This document shows, piece after piece, positions 53,749-63,251 of a stretch of DNA of 64,000 nucleotides. Origin of the DNA: an uncultured Christensenellaceae bacterium (GTDB lineage: Bacteria; Bacillota; Clostridia; Christensenellales; UBA3700). Under the pieces are notes generated by a model, which worked only from the letters and a program-made list of their open reading frames with translations, was not told the DNA's origin and ran no database searches. Where the stretch lies: assembly GCA_910587685.1 (NCBI GenBank), contig CAJUMY010000008.1, positions 7,320 through 71,319 of the forward strand. The letters are read 5' to 3'. The stretch's first letter is position 1. Each line of letters starts with the position of its first letter. The translations under genes were made by a program, and so were the position numbers.

Positions 53749-55665
53749 TTAGTCCCCCTTCATCTTGAAAAGACATATCATGAGGACCGTTATATCGGCG
53801 GGAGAAACGCCTGATATTCTCGACGCCTGTCCGAGACTTCTCGGGCGTATCTTATCGAGTTTTTGTCGAGCTTCGAGTCTCAATCCTTCGAGGGAAAGAT
53901 AGTCGAAGTCGTCGGGAAGAAGTCTTTCTTCGAGCTTCTTGAACTCTTTTATATTGGCGTTTTGTTTGTCAAGATAACCTTTGTATTTTATGCGGGTCTC
54001 CACTTCGGCAAACGCTCTTTTGTCGAGAGAAGATAGTTCGTCAAAATATTCCGTGAGATCGCCTGCCGTTATATTCGACCTCTTGAGCATATCTTCGTAA
54101 GTAAGCCCGTTCGTCGGGATATTTTCGCCCTTTGCAGTGAAGAGCGCTCCGTATTCTTTTGGAGATATTGAACGCGAAAGTTTCGATTCGATATCTTCGA
54201 TAGCATTTTTTCTTTTCAGATATCTTGAATATCTCTCCTCGGTGACTAAACCTATTCCGTAGCCTTTGGGCGTCAATCTAACGTCGGCGTTTTCCTGTCT
54301 CAAATTGAGACGGTACTCGGCGCGAGCCGTCATCATGCGGTACGGTTCGTTGGTGCCTTTGGTCACAAGATCGTCGATAAGAACGCCGATATACGCCTCG
54401 TCTCTTCCGAGCACGAACGGCTCACTTCCTTCGAGATAAAGCGCCGCGTTGATACCCGCCATAAGACCCTGCGCCGCCGCTTCTTCATATCCGCTCGAAC
54501 CGTTGACCTGTCCTGCGAAATAGAGTCCTTTTATATGCTTTGCGCTAAGTGTCGGCAATAACGATAGCGAGTCTATGCAGTCGTATTCGATCGCGTACGC
54601 GTAACGCATTATCTTAACGTTTTCCATGCCTTCGACGGAGCGGTACATGAGCAGCTGAACGTCGTGCGGCATTGACGACGACATTCCTTGAACGTACATT
54701 TCGTTAGTCAAGAGCGATTCCGGCTCTATGAACAGCTGGTGCCGCGATTTGTCGGCAAAACGCATTACTTTATCCTCTATCGACGGACAATATCTCGGAC
54801 CCGTCGACTTTATCGAGCCGTTATATAAAGGAGAACGATGGATATTGTCGGTTATTATCTTATGCGTTTTTTCGTTAGTGTAGGTAAGATAACAAGGGCA
54901 TTTATTCTCGATATATCCGTCGGTCATAAATGAAAACGGATATATCTTATCGTCGCCGTTTTGGACGGTCATTTTGCTAAGATCCAATGAGTTTTTATCT
55001 ACTCTCGCAGGAGTTCCCGTCTTGAATCTTCTTACGGGTATATCCAATGAGAGGATGCTTTTAGTAAGATGCGTCGCTCTCTTGAAGCCCGAAGGTCCTG
55101 TATAGTCGCGCCATTCGCCGATGATAATGTCGGAATCGAGATATACTCCCGTCGCAACGATGACGGTCGGCGCGTAATATATGCTTCCGAGAGTCGTTTT
55201 GACGCCGGTAACGATCCCTCCGCGCGTCAATATCTCGCTTGCTTCGCTCTGAAGGATCGTTATGTTCTTTTCGTTTTCGATAACGTTTTTCATAGAATGA
55301 TGATACGCTATCTTATCCGCCTGTCCTCGCAACGAGTGAACGGCTGGTCCTTTCCCTAGATTGAGCATACGAAGCTGCAGGGCAGTTCTGTCGGCGTTGA
55401 GTCCCATTTCTCCGCCGAGAGCGTCGATCTCGCGAACAAGATGCCCTTTTGCCGTTCCGCCTATAGACGGATTGCACGCCATAAACGCTATGGCGTCGAG
55501 CGAAAGAGTCAAAAGAAGCGTCTTATGCCCCTTTCTTGCCGTCGCAAGCGCGGCTTCTACGCCCGCGTGTCCGCCGCCTATAACTATCGTATCGAATACG
55601 TTATCTTTTGCGGAGATATTAGAAAAATTATTTTCATTTGTTAAAACTTCTGAAAAATTCGTCAT
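53749..55665 (-). CDS. mnmG: tRNA uridine 5-carboxymethylaminomethyl modification enzyme MnmG (GidA)
   Basis: A 638-residue FAD protein that with MnmE modifies the wobble uridine of certain tRNAs. The dinucleotide-binding motif DTIVIGGGHAGVEAALATARKG begins at about residue 26, GGTAKGHLVREIDALGGEMG follows, and the C-terminal helical domain ends KIRPRSLGQASRISGVSPADITVLM. An N-terminal extension of roughly 20 Asn/Ser-rich residues precedes the FAD motif. It follows mnmE after 8 bp and leads into rsmG with 2 bp between stop and start. Confidence 0.96.
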   Translation of the reverse strand: MTNFSEVLTNENNFSNISAKDNVFDTIVIGGGHAGVEAALATARKGHKTLLLTLSLDAIAFMACNPSIGGTAKGHLVREIDALGGEMGLNADRTALQLRMLNLGKGPAVHSLRGQADKIAYHHSMKNVIENEKNITILQSEASEILTRGGIVTGVKTTLGSIYYAPTVIVATGVYLDSDIIIGEWRDYTGPSGFKRATHLTKSILSLDIPVRRFKTGTPARVDKNSLDLSKMTVQNGDDKIYPFSFMTDGYIENKCPCYLTYTNEKTHKIITDNIHRSPLYNGSIKSTGPRYCPSIEDKVMRFADKSRHQLFIEPESLLTNEMYVQGMSSSMPHDVQLLMYRSVEGMENVKIMRYAYAIEYDCIDSLSLLPTLSAKHIKGLYFAGQVNGSSGYEEAAAQGLMAGINAALYLEGSEPFVLGRDEAYIGVLIDDLVTKGTNEPYRMMTARAEYRLNLRQENADVRLTPKGYGIGLVTEERYSRYLKRKNAIEDIESKLSRSISPKEYGALFTAKGENIPTNGLTYEDMLKRSNITAGDLTEYFDELSSLDKRAFAEVETRIKYKGYLDKQNANIKEFKKLEERLLPDDFDYLSLEGLRLEARQKLDKIRPRSLGQASRISGVSPADITVLMICLFKMKGD

Positions 55666-55672
55666 TTCGTTC

Positions 55673-57022
55673 TTATTTTCCTACGCAGAATCTTGCGAAT
55701 ACTCTGTCGATAATGTCTTCGCTTGCAGTCTTGCCGGTTATTTCGCCGAGCGAGGAGTATGCGTTCCTGAGATCTACGAGAGTACATTCTATCGGAGCGT
55801 CTTCTATCGAGTAGTTGCACGACTTTATCGAATCCAAAGCTCTCGATATGGCGTCGACGTGTCTCTCCGACGTTATGATATTGCCCGTGTTGTCGAGATG
55901 ATTGTCAAGGAAAATGTCGACGATATGCTTTGTGAGCGCGTCGATACCTTCTCCCGTAAGCGCCGATATAAATATATTATCATCTTTGGATATCGAGGGG
56001 TGAATACCTTGGTCGCATTTATTGTAGACTTTGAGTAATCTTTTGTCGGAATATGTCTCAATAAGGTGTTTTTCTTCCTCGTTCATAGCTCGAGTCGAGT
56101 CGAGAAGAAGAATAACTAGGTCGGCTTGCTTTGCGACCTTAACGGCTTTTTTGACGCCGATCTCTTCGATGATATCGTCGGTTCTCTTGCGTATGCCCGC
56201 GGTGTCGATAAGGTTGAGTATTATGCCCTCGACTTCGTATTTTTCCTCGAGCGTATCTCTCGTCGTTCCTGCGATGTCCGTAACTATCGCTCTGTCGCGT
56301 TTGAGAAGAGCGTTAAGAAGAGAAGACTTGCCGATATTGGGGATACCGATGATAGCGACGTTTATGCCGTTCTTGATGTATCTTCCGAATTTTGCCGACG
56401 TGAGAAGATTTTTAAGCTCTATATGTACGTTTTTGATGACGTCCACGCCGTTTCTTTTAACGTCTTCCTCAAGCTCCTCGGGATAGTCGAGACTGGCCTC
56501 GAGCCCCGATATGAGATCGATTATCTCGTCCTGAATGGAATCTATAGTTCTCGCGATATCGCCGTTCATGAGCCTGTAGCTGGCTTCGAGTCCCGCTATC
56601 GATTCTGCGTTGATCATATCGACGACGCCTTCTGCGTCCGCGAGAGTCATCTTGCCGTTCAAAAAGGCTCTTTTGGTATATTCGCCCTTCGTCGCAGGTC
56701 TCGCGCCGAAATCTACGAGCGATCGCAATACTTCGCTCGTGAGTCTCACTCCGCCGTGGCATTGAAATTCGACCATGTTTTCGCCCGTATAGGAATTGGG
56801 AGCCTTGAAGTAAACGGCAACGCATTTATCGGAGATCTTCCCGTTCTTGAAAGTACCGTAATACGCTTGCTTGGGCGCGGCGTCGTTAAAATCTTTTAGC
56901 GAAGACGTTTTGAAAAGTTTTGCCGCTATGGAAAGAGCGTTGTCCCCCGACATACGGACGATGCTTATCGCTCCGTTTCCGAGAGGAGTCGCAATGGCTG
57001 CAATAGTAGTGGTATCTTTCAT
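55673..57022 (-). CDS. mnmE: tRNA modification GTPase MnmE (TrmE)
   Basis: A 449-residue GTPase partnering MnmG. The N-terminal tetrahydrofolate-binding domain begins TIAAIATPLGNGAISIVRMSGDNALSI. In the G domain are GIPNIGKSSLLNALL (G1), IVTDIAGTTRDTLEE (G2), DTAGIR (G3) and the expected K+-dependent switch; the C-terminal EIVFGRFCIGK end appears as DRVFARFCVGK, retaining the catalytic Cys. AAGGAGG precedes the ATG. It has a promoter of its own about 400 bp upstream. Confidence 0.96.
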   Translation of the reverse strand: MKDTTTIAAIATPLGNGAISIVRMSGDNALSIAAKLFKTSSLKDFNDAAPKQAYYGTFKNGKISDKCVAVYFKAPNSYTGENMVEFQCHGGVRLTSEVLRSLVDFGARPATKGEYTKRAFLNGKMTLADAEGVVDMINAESIAGLEASYRLMNGDIARTIDSIQDEIIDLISGLEASLDYPEELEEDVKRNGVDVIKNVHIELKNLLTSAKFGRYIKNGINVAIIGIPNIGKSSLLNALLKRDRAIVTDIAGTTRDTLEEKYEVEGIILNLIDTAGIRKRTDDIIEEIGVKKAVKVAKQADLVILLLDSTRAMNEEEKHLIETYSDKRLLKVYNKCDQGIHPSISKDDNIFISALTGEGIDALTKHIVDIFLDNHLDNTGNIITSERHVDAISRALDSIKSCNYSIEDAPIECTLVDLRNAYSSLGEITGKTASEDIIDRVFARFCVGK

Positions 57023-57421
57023 GGTAATTCCTCCTTAAAGAGAATAGCTATTTGTAAAAACGAGCGCACATATCATATACTTTTATATCAATACGCATCT
57101 TTTTGAAGTCAAAATAGACGAACTTTATCAGCGTCGAATAATATACAAAAAAGGAGATCCTATCTTTGAATATTTCGTGACATCCGTCGAGTAAACTCGT
57201 TTTTATATCTTATTATAATACTTATTATTATATAAAGTCAATTATCAATCGTCTATAGTTTCAAAACTTATTTTATATATGTATTTATTCGGTAAGCGAA
57301 ACTTTTACGTTATCTATGAAGTAAAAGAATTATCGTTATGCTATAGCGCCGCGTTTTTCAGCGCAGTTTATCACCGTTATTTTGAAAGTTCTTCCTCGCC
57401 TTATTACTGCTTTCTAGTCAC

Positions 57422-57451
57422 ATTATAGCAAAAGAATATCAAAAAAAGCAA
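57422..57451 (-). promoter_or_regulatory. Predicted promoter of mnmE-mnmG-rsmG
   Basis: On the minus strand TTGCTT (57451-57446), 18-bp spacer, TATAAT (57427-57422). The -35 overlaps the upstream terminator stem. It would leave a leader of about 390 nt. The rest of 57023-57420 shows no recognised motif. Confidence 0.5.
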
Positions 57452-57476
57452 GGAACGTGTGATTTCCCTTGCTTTT
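57441..57476 (-). terminator. Terminator of the rpmH-rnpA-yidD-yidC-jag operon
   Basis: AAAAGCAAGG (57444-57453) and CCTTGCTTTT (57467-57476) pair perfectly; leftward, TTTTTTTGAT follows. It is 90 bp after the jag stop. Confidence 0.88.
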
Positions 57477-57565
57477 ACTCATATAAAATATACGTTTATT
57501 ATTTCTTTTATCTTTCGATCCGTTTAGGTCTATTCGATAGAGATAATGCCAAATAACAGATAATA

Positions 57566-58264
57566 TCAGAATCTTCTGCGTTTATTGCCGAAACTTCTGG
57601 TTTTGATGCCGTTCTTCTTAAAATCGTTTTTCTTCGAGTGATCGTACATATAATTCTTAGCTTTTTCGCTGGGCGAAATCACAAGATGTCTGTTCGGATC
57701 CTCGCCGACGCTCGAAGTAACTATGTATTCGTCGTCTTGAAGCGTCGTATGTATTATACGTCTTTCGAACGGGTTCATCGGCTCGAGTTCTACGGGGCGG
57801 AGAGTCTTCCTGACCTTATACGCAAGTTTTTTTGCAAGAGATGTCAACGTAGCGACTCTTTTGTCTCTATAGTTCTCCGCGTCGATGAGAAGTCTTTTTT
57901 CAAGAGGCTTTGATTTATTCGCAACGAGGTGCGAAAGGTACTGGATACTGTCGAGCACGTCGCCTCTGTATCCTATAACAGAACCGGTGTCCTTACCGCT
58001 GATGCGGATAACGTCCTGCTCTTCTCCGAGTTCGAGAGTCGTAACGCAGTCGAATCCGAGAAGACTCAAGGTGTTGTCGATGAATTCCTTTGCGGCGTCG
58101 ACGCCTACGGCTTTTTTCTTAGTTATCTTTACGTGCGCTTTTTTGAACAGTCCTTTCTCACTCAAAACTTCGACTTCGACCTGTTCCTTCGTCAGACCCA
58201 TCTCTTTGAGTCCTTCTTCGATCGCAAGCTCTATGCTTGACGCCTTCTTTTCGATACTTTCCAT
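57566..58264 (-). CDS. jag: RNA-binding protein KhpB (Jag/EloR)
   Basis: A 232-residue protein with three domains in order: an N-terminal Jag domain (AIEEGLKEMGLTKEQVEVEVLSEKGLFKK, residues 12-40), a KH domain (GKDTGSVIGYRGDVLDSIQYLSHLVANK, about 110-140), and an R3H domain (AKKLAYKVRKTLRPVELEPMNPFERRIIHTTLQDD, about 160-200). Works as a KhpA-KhpB RNA-binding pair linked to cell-wall growth. A Lys/Arg-rich tail closes the protein. AAGGAGA precedes the ATG. Located after yidC as in most Bacillota. Confidence 0.95.
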   Translation of the reverse strand: MESIEKKASSIELAIEEGLKEMGLTKEQVEVEVLSEKGLFKKAHVKITKKKAVGVDAAKEFIDNTLSLLGFDCVTTLELGEEQDVIRISGKDTGSVIGYRGDVLDSIQYLSHLVANKSKPLEKRLLIDAENYRDKRVATLTSLAKKLAYKVRKTLRPVELEPMNPFERRIIHTTLQDDEYIVTSSVGEDPNRHLVISPSEKAKNYMYDHSKKNDFKKNGIKTRSFGNKRRRF

Positions 58265-58334
58265 TATATATCTCCTTAACGTTCCACTTAGAGTGGGTAC
58301 TTATCTATAGTGTTCGGGCTACTTCCGTCAGAGT

Positions 58335-59357
58335 TTATCTTCTGAAAGTAGTTTGGAGCATTTTCTCTTCCTCTTTTTTGTCGATTTTCTTTGCGACGAT
58401 ATTAAATATGAGGTTAAATACCGTCGTGAATAGCGAACTTATGAACATATAAAGAGAGAATGCCGCGCTGTAAAAGACTGAGAAAACGCCTACCATGATC
58501 GGCATCATGAGCATCATCATTTTCTGGGTCATTTGCTGCTGTTTCTGTTGTTGTTCCGTGCCGACAGCCGCTTGCTGAGCCGCCGAGTTTTGCGTGAGTT
58601 TCGATGAGAATAAACTCGTTACTATCGAAAGGATAGGCAATACGAGATAACCGTTCCATTTTCCGATATTCCAAAAACTCGATTTGTTGTACGCCGACAT
58701 GACGGCGCCCATCAGGTTGTTGTATTCGGTAACGTTTCCTATGACGACGGGCAGGCTCGCGCCTATCTGACCGATACTGGTTCCCGAGTATTCGTTAAAC
58801 GTCGGAACTATGTTCGCCCATGAGTCAGGCATGAAAATATTGTCGATCCAAAGGAATTGATACTGATTGCCTACGATACCGTTATAAAGAGCGACTATCT
58901 GCTCGTTGGTCATGCCCGATTCGTAACCTTCGTACATCTTGAAGAGGATCATTTCGTTCTGATACCTTACCATCGCGTTAAAACCGCCGAAGACCACGAA
59001 GAAGACTACCATCGTAACTATCATCGGAAGACACGATGCGAACATCGACGACGTAACTTTTTCCTTTCTATATAACTCCGACTGCTTTACTCTAAGCATT
59101 TCGGGATTGTTAGCGTATTGACGCTGGATCTTATCCATTTGAGGTTTGAGCCTTGCCATCGACTTCGACTGCTTTCTCATAGCGAGCTTTTGCCATACGT
59201 CGAGCGGCGAAAGCGCTATCTTGAGGATCAAAGTGAAGACAATGACCGTAACGCCGTAATTACCGATACCGTCGAAAAGAACCTTTATGAACTTTCCTAT
59301 GATATTCGTAAGTTCGGGCGTCGGCATTTCCGTTAATAGCATACTAAATATATTCAT
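58335..59357 (-). CDS. yidC: Membrane protein insertase YidC/OxaA
   Basis: About 340 residues; inserts membrane proteins with or without Sec. Hydrophobic segments occur near residues 20-45, 95-115, 185-200, 220-240 and 285-315 from the ATG. The family motif is YGVTVIVFTLILKIALSPLDVWQKLAMRKQSKSMARLKPQMDKIQ, whose Arg sits in the hydrophilic groove after helix 1. No lipobox, unlike many YidC1 proteins of Bacillota. ATG 59357 overlaps the yidD stop as ATGA; a GTG at 59366 is an alternative start. Confidence 0.93.
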   Translation of the reverse strand: MNIFSMLLTEMPTPELTNIIGKFIKVLFDGIGNYGVTVIVFTLILKIALSPLDVWQKLAMRKQSKSMARLKPQMDKIQRQYANNPEMLRVKQSELYRKEKVTSSMFASCLPMIVTMVVFFVVFGGFNAMVRYQNEMILFKMYEGYESGMTNEQIVALYNGIVGNQYQFLWIDNIFMPDSWANIVPTFNEYSGTSIGQIGASLPVVIGNVTEYNNLMGAVMSAYNKSSFWNIGKWNGYLVLPILSIVTSLFSSKLTQNSAAQQAAVGTEQQQKQQQMTQKMMMLMMPIMVGVFSVFYSAAFSLYMFISSLFTTVFNLIFNIVAKKIDKKEEEKMLQTTFRR

Positions 59358-59602
59358 AATAGCCACTTAGCACGTCCTTTTATGTTTTCTTTTACGGGGT
59401 CGAATCCCCCTATCGAGAACGGGTTGCACCGCATTATTCGATACGCGGCGAGCGTTCCGCCCTTTATTATTCCATGTTTCTCTATAGCTTGATACGCGTA
59501 CGACGAACAGCTCGGTACAAAACGGCAATTATTCTGCATCAAAGGATTGAGACTTGTCTTGTAAAAGCGTATCAATGCGTGCGACAGCCTTTTTTTCTTC
59601 AT
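59354..59602 (-). CDS. yidD: Membrane protein insertion efficiency factor YidD
   Basis: An 82-residue protein with the family core RFYKTSLNPLMQNNCRFVPSCSSYAYQAIEKHGIIKGGTLAAYRIMRCNPFSIGGFDPV, containing the conserved Cys/Pro residues. It begins inside rnpA (overlap 74 bp) and ends overlapping yidC by 4 bp, so translation of all three is coupled. A genuine small gene usually found between rnpA and yidC. Confidence 0.95.
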   Translation of the reverse strand: MKKKRLSHALIRFYKTSLNPLMQNNCRFVPSCSSYAYQAIEKHGIIKGGTLAAYRIMRCNPFSIGGFDPVKENIKGRAKWLL

Positions 59603-59951
59603 ACTCGCATCTCCTTGCCGTGTCTATAAGACCTGTTTTCGTCAATACATATATGAGGGATGCCCTCAATGCGTGGTAATCGGCTCCGGCGCTTGCGCTC
59701 CGCGCTACGATCACGTAATTGTGACCCTTGTCGACGTATTCGATAAGGGAACGGAAAGCTTCTTTGAGTCTGCGTTTCGTCTTATTTCGAACGACGCTCT
59801 TTCCGATTTTTTTGCTGACTGAAAAGCCCACTTTGAGAGAGAATTTCGTAGGTGCAAAAAGTAAAACCAAATGCTTGCAAGCATAGCTTTGACCTTTACG
59901 ATATATGTAGTTAAAAGCGCTCGATTTGCTTAATCGGTATACTTTTTGCAT
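59529..59951 (-). CDS. rnpA: Ribonuclease P protein component
   Basis: A 140-residue basic protein that helps RNase P RNA bind precursor tRNA. Conserved RNR box: GFSVSKKIGKSVVRNKTKRRLKEAFRSL (about residues 41-68). The family usually ends near residue 115-120; here a tail of about 25 residues extends into yidD by 74 bp. AAGGAA lies before the ATG, with rpmH ending 22 bp upstream. Confidence 0.95.
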   Translation of the reverse strand: MQKVYRLSKSSAFNYIYRKGQSYACKHLVLLFAPTKFSLKVGFSVSKKIGKSVVRNKTKRRLKEAFRSLIEYVDKGHNYVIVARSASAGADYHALRASLIYVLTKTGLIDTARRCEYEEKKAVARIDTLLQDKSQSFDAE

Positions 59952-59973
59952 CTTCGTGAATTCCTTCGGTCAA

Positions 59974-60108
59974 TTATGCGGAAAGTCTCTTTCTGCCCTT
60001 GTCGCGTCTTCTCTTGAGAACTCTTCTTCCTGCCTGAGAAGCCATTCTCGCTCTGAAGCCGTGTACTTTACTTCTCTGTCTCTTCTTAGGTTGATAAGTC
60101 TGTTTCAT
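59974..60108 (-). CDS. rpmH: Large ribosomal subunit protein bL34
   Basis: A 44-residue highly basic protein, too short for a standard ORF cut-off. The translation MKQTYQPKKRQRSKVHGF continues with RARMASQAGRRVLKRRRDKGRKRLSA, the full bL34 sequence pattern. ATG is at 60108 with GAGGATATAGCG upstream. It leads the rpmH-rnpA-yidD-yidC-jag operon, which in most bacteria faces dnaA across oriC; here it faces the 3.1-kb gene-free region. Confidence 0.97.
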   Translation of the reverse strand: MKQTYQPKKRQRSKVHGFRARMASQAGRRVLKRRRDKGRKRLSA

Positions 60109-60184
60109 CGCTATATCCTCGCTTTATAAAATTTTTCGTATTTATAAGAGTAATTCCGCGAATTGCGGAAAATACTTCTTATAG

Positions 60185-60213
60185 ATTATATATTAATTAT
60201 CTATCGCTGTCAA
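60185..60213 (-). promoter_or_regulatory. Consensus sigma-A promoter of rpmH operon
   Basis: On the minus strand TTGACA (60213-60208), exactly 17-bp spacer, TATAAT (60190-60185), 77 bp upstream of the rpmH start. A perfect match to consensus. Confidence 0.92.
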
Positions 60214-60937
60214 ACGAAATCACGTCATCTTTAATAATTATAATTACTATAATTATGCTCAAAACAAAGAAATTTGACGAAAACACAATTAAAACGTGGA
60301 AAGACGCGAATAAAATATTAAAGCCATTGTTTTAGGGAACTGCTTGATAAATGTAACGTTTGAGAATATAAAAAGTCCCGTATGGTAATTGTTTTGAGAA
60401 TATTTTTACAAGCAAACTAATAATATATTTGTAGCGAACGCAACTAAATTTTTAATAAAAAAACGTCGCTCAAATGCATATTGATAAATCGGCGGAACGC
60501 CGGTAAAATACATTGTAAAAAGAGTCCGTTGCTTTATTTGTCGCTATTTTAGAGTTTGATCAAACAAAGCGAAGATAGCGCAGGCATACTTGGAATAAAG
60601 AAAGAGGATTGAACGGTAATTATACGGTCTCACTGAAATATCAATAAAATGTGCGATTTAGAAAATATAGCGATTTTAAGAAAACAAGGACAAGGAAAGT
60701 CTGTAAAATAAGCAAAGAACAGCTATTGAACAGTTGTTTTGCATTTTTATTGTAAAATTCGGAAAAATTCTATAAAAACAGTTTCCTGTGGAACAAAAGC
60801 AATCGCAAATAAGAATAAAAAACTCTTAAATGGCGTCGATATTGGAATATTAAACTCTAAACAAGCAAAAGTCTATAGTAAAAGTACTGTTGTAAAAAAA
60901 CGGGTCAACATCGAAAAAATTTTGCCCTATTTTAAGA

Positions 60938-60959
60938 TGTTTCACACTTTTGTGAAACA
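60938..60959. promoter_or_regulatory. Spaced parS-like dyad TGTTTCACA-N4-TGTGAAACA
   Basis: Perfect 9-bp arms TGTTTCACA (60938-60946) and TGTGAAACA (60951-60959) with CTTT between. The arms equal parS half-sites plus one base, but the 6-bp wider spacing makes it a poor ParB site; may bind another protein. Confidence 0.45.
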
Positions 60960-62212
60960 ATATGAAAATCTGACCGTTTAAGTATAAAAAACAAGGATAA
61001 AAACAGTGAAAAATATGAAAAAATTGTTATTTGTGACGATTAAAAATACAAGAAGAGGCTATTTTTCAATGAAAAAGCGTGTTTGTTTGCTTAAACGTAG
61101 TTAAAGTTGTGCGCTTATCGTGTCGCTTGGGTGTGTAGACTAAGAGACGTTTGAAAAAGTGTTTACACTATATAAATTGTTTTATTTTATTGATGATGCA
61201 GGAGAAATTAACAAAAAATGCAAACAAAAATCATAAAAAAATAAATGTCACTTGAAAAATGTCGCATTTTTGTGGCATTTTTGAGCATTTTTTTGAAAAA
61301 ATGCCAATAATTAGCAATATTTACATAAATCAAAAGTAAAAATGCCGAATATATTGAAGCAAATGTATGATCGAGCGTCTATTTGTTGTGATTTCGTGAA
61401 AATAAGAGGGGATGATGTGTATTATGTTTTATTATTAACCTTTTGTAATTTTATCGGATGAAGCTGTAATAAAAATCAACGTTGTTTTTATTGCTTTGCC
61501 GTTTATGCGCGGTGTTGCTAAAATGAGTTTATATTGATTGCAAACGCCGGCTAGTGTGTTATATTGAAAATTATTATGAGATGATCGTCAAAAGGGAAAA
61601 GGTTTGCGGTCATTGTACGATTAAACTTTGACGAACGTCGCCACCGTTGATATTTGTGCGCTCGGTGGAACTTTTGTATTTATTTTACATTGTACTTTGC
61701 GAGAAGGTATCTATTCATTGGTTGAAACGGATTTGTATTATGTAGCATATATAAAATTATCCGCTTGCTATTTATTAACAATTATTTGAGCTCTTACATT
61801 GATTTGCTTGGTTTTACGATCATTTTTATGATGTCAGGTGAATATAATTAATAGTTATACTTGATAATATTTTGATGTGGTCGGATGGATTTGATTTTGG
61901 CAAAACAAAAACAATAACTGTTGGTTATTGGCATTGTTTTGCCGGATAATTGCTTTTGTTTAGATAAAACAATTAACATAAAGAAGTTTACGGAAGAAAG
62001 AGATGATGTCGCTTAAGTTGTTTGAGTAACTACTCTGAGATAAGATAATAAAGATGTTCTAAGCGCCGTATTGTTTTATTGCGCGTAGCAGGATGTTGGG
62101 GTTTTACAAGATAAGCCTATACGCTGTTTTATTGATAGCAGAGAAAGAAGACAAGCGAGAGGCGTTTCGTATGATCAAGATTATTATTTTTTTCTAAGTA
62201 GCCGATCAGTAT

Positions 62213-62228
62213 TGTTTCACGTGAAACA
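62213..62228. promoter_or_regulatory. parS site 1 (perfect)
   Basis: TGTTTCACGTGAAACA, an exact match to the conserved chromosomal parS palindrome bound by ParB/Spo0J. Lies about 2.1 kb from rpmH. Confidence 0.95.
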
Positions 62229-62367
62229 TTGGTTTGATATAAGTCGTGAATAATAAAATTCTAGCTGATAACAGGTATTACAACCAAGATAGTTCATAAC
62301 GATACAAAATTTGTGCAAATGAGAGATCGGTTTTATTAATTAACGGAGTTTTTATTAGTAATGTGGT

Positions 62368-62383
62368 TGTTTCACGTGAAACA
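62368..62383. promoter_or_regulatory. parS site 2 (perfect)
   Basis: A second exact TGTTTCACGTGAAACA, 155 bp to the right of the first. Confidence 0.95.
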
Positions 62384-63210
62384 TTGAAGAAACAATGAAT
62401 ATATTTAATTTTCCATAGAAATGTCGTATATAAATAGTTTTAAGTGCTATATCATAGTAAAAAGTGTTTTAATTGTAAAAAGCAATTATGCGAAGCAAAT
62501 GATTAAGGATGATTAAAATATATCGATATATAATATAAAACGCGTAAAAATGTTTGTTGATATAAAAGCATTATTGCATTTGATGCTTTTGTTGTTGAAC
62601 TTATTTGATGCAGCAATACTTGGTTGCTTTTATAATATATGACGTAGTTTTAATGAAAATCATGTTAATATTAGTTGTAGATCAATAAATATAATAAATT
62701 GTTAACGAAAATGAATAATATGCGCTTAAAAAAAGATGTGATTTTGAATTAATTATAAATAGTAAATGATATTTTTTTGAATAGTTTTATTAAAAGCGAT
62801 AAGAAGTACTAGCAAATGTGTGAGAACAAGAAGAAGCTAGTTGATTTAATTATCTTTTTTTACGATAATAAGATAATAGATGCTATTTTTTGGAATAATA
62901 GCAGATTTTTATGTTAAAAGCGGTAATAATCTGATGAATTATATATATATAATCAAAATAGCAACATTGTTTAAGTAATTTGTAGACTATTATTGAGAAT
63001 ATGTTTTTTATATGGTTTATTGCTATATTTATTTGAGTTATTAGCGTTTTAATTTAATATAACTATTAATTATATTTAAGGTTTGTATACTATACGAAGA
63101 AAAGTTTAATACGATAGCATCAAAAATCCTGAGGGAAACGTTACGTGAATTATTTTTCTTTTGAATTTATGATAAATATTTTATATTATTTGTAAGTTTG
63201 CTTATTTTTC

Positions 63211-63239
63211 TTGACATGAAGATAATTTTCATTTATAAT
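63211..63239 (+). promoter_or_regulatory. Consensus promoter of tRNA-Val
   Basis: TTGACA (63211-63216), exactly 17-bp spacer, TATAAT (63234-63239); the tRNA starts 12 bp later. Confidence 0.92.
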
Positions 63240-63251
63240 GAGAAGCACCTT

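Larger units (their letters stand above)
60109..63251. other. 3.1-kb gene-free AT-rich region, candidate replication origin
   Basis: No supported gene: the only long frame (60739-60981, 80 residues) has no ribosome-binding site, no recognisable domain and a composition unlike the neighbours. Two perfect parS sites (62213, 62368) and a spaced TGTTTCACA dyad (60938) lie here. G clearly outnumbers C on the plus strand from about 61 kb on in hand-counted lines, while left of 60 kb C is equal or higher, suggesting a skew change. Perfect DnaA boxes were not found by eye; TGTGTATTA-like near matches exist. Confidence 0.6.

Noticed and set aside
60739..60981. 80-residue open frame in the gene-free region
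   Set aside because: No ribosome-binding site, no recognisable domain, low-complexity composition, and it runs through the spaced parS-like dyad.
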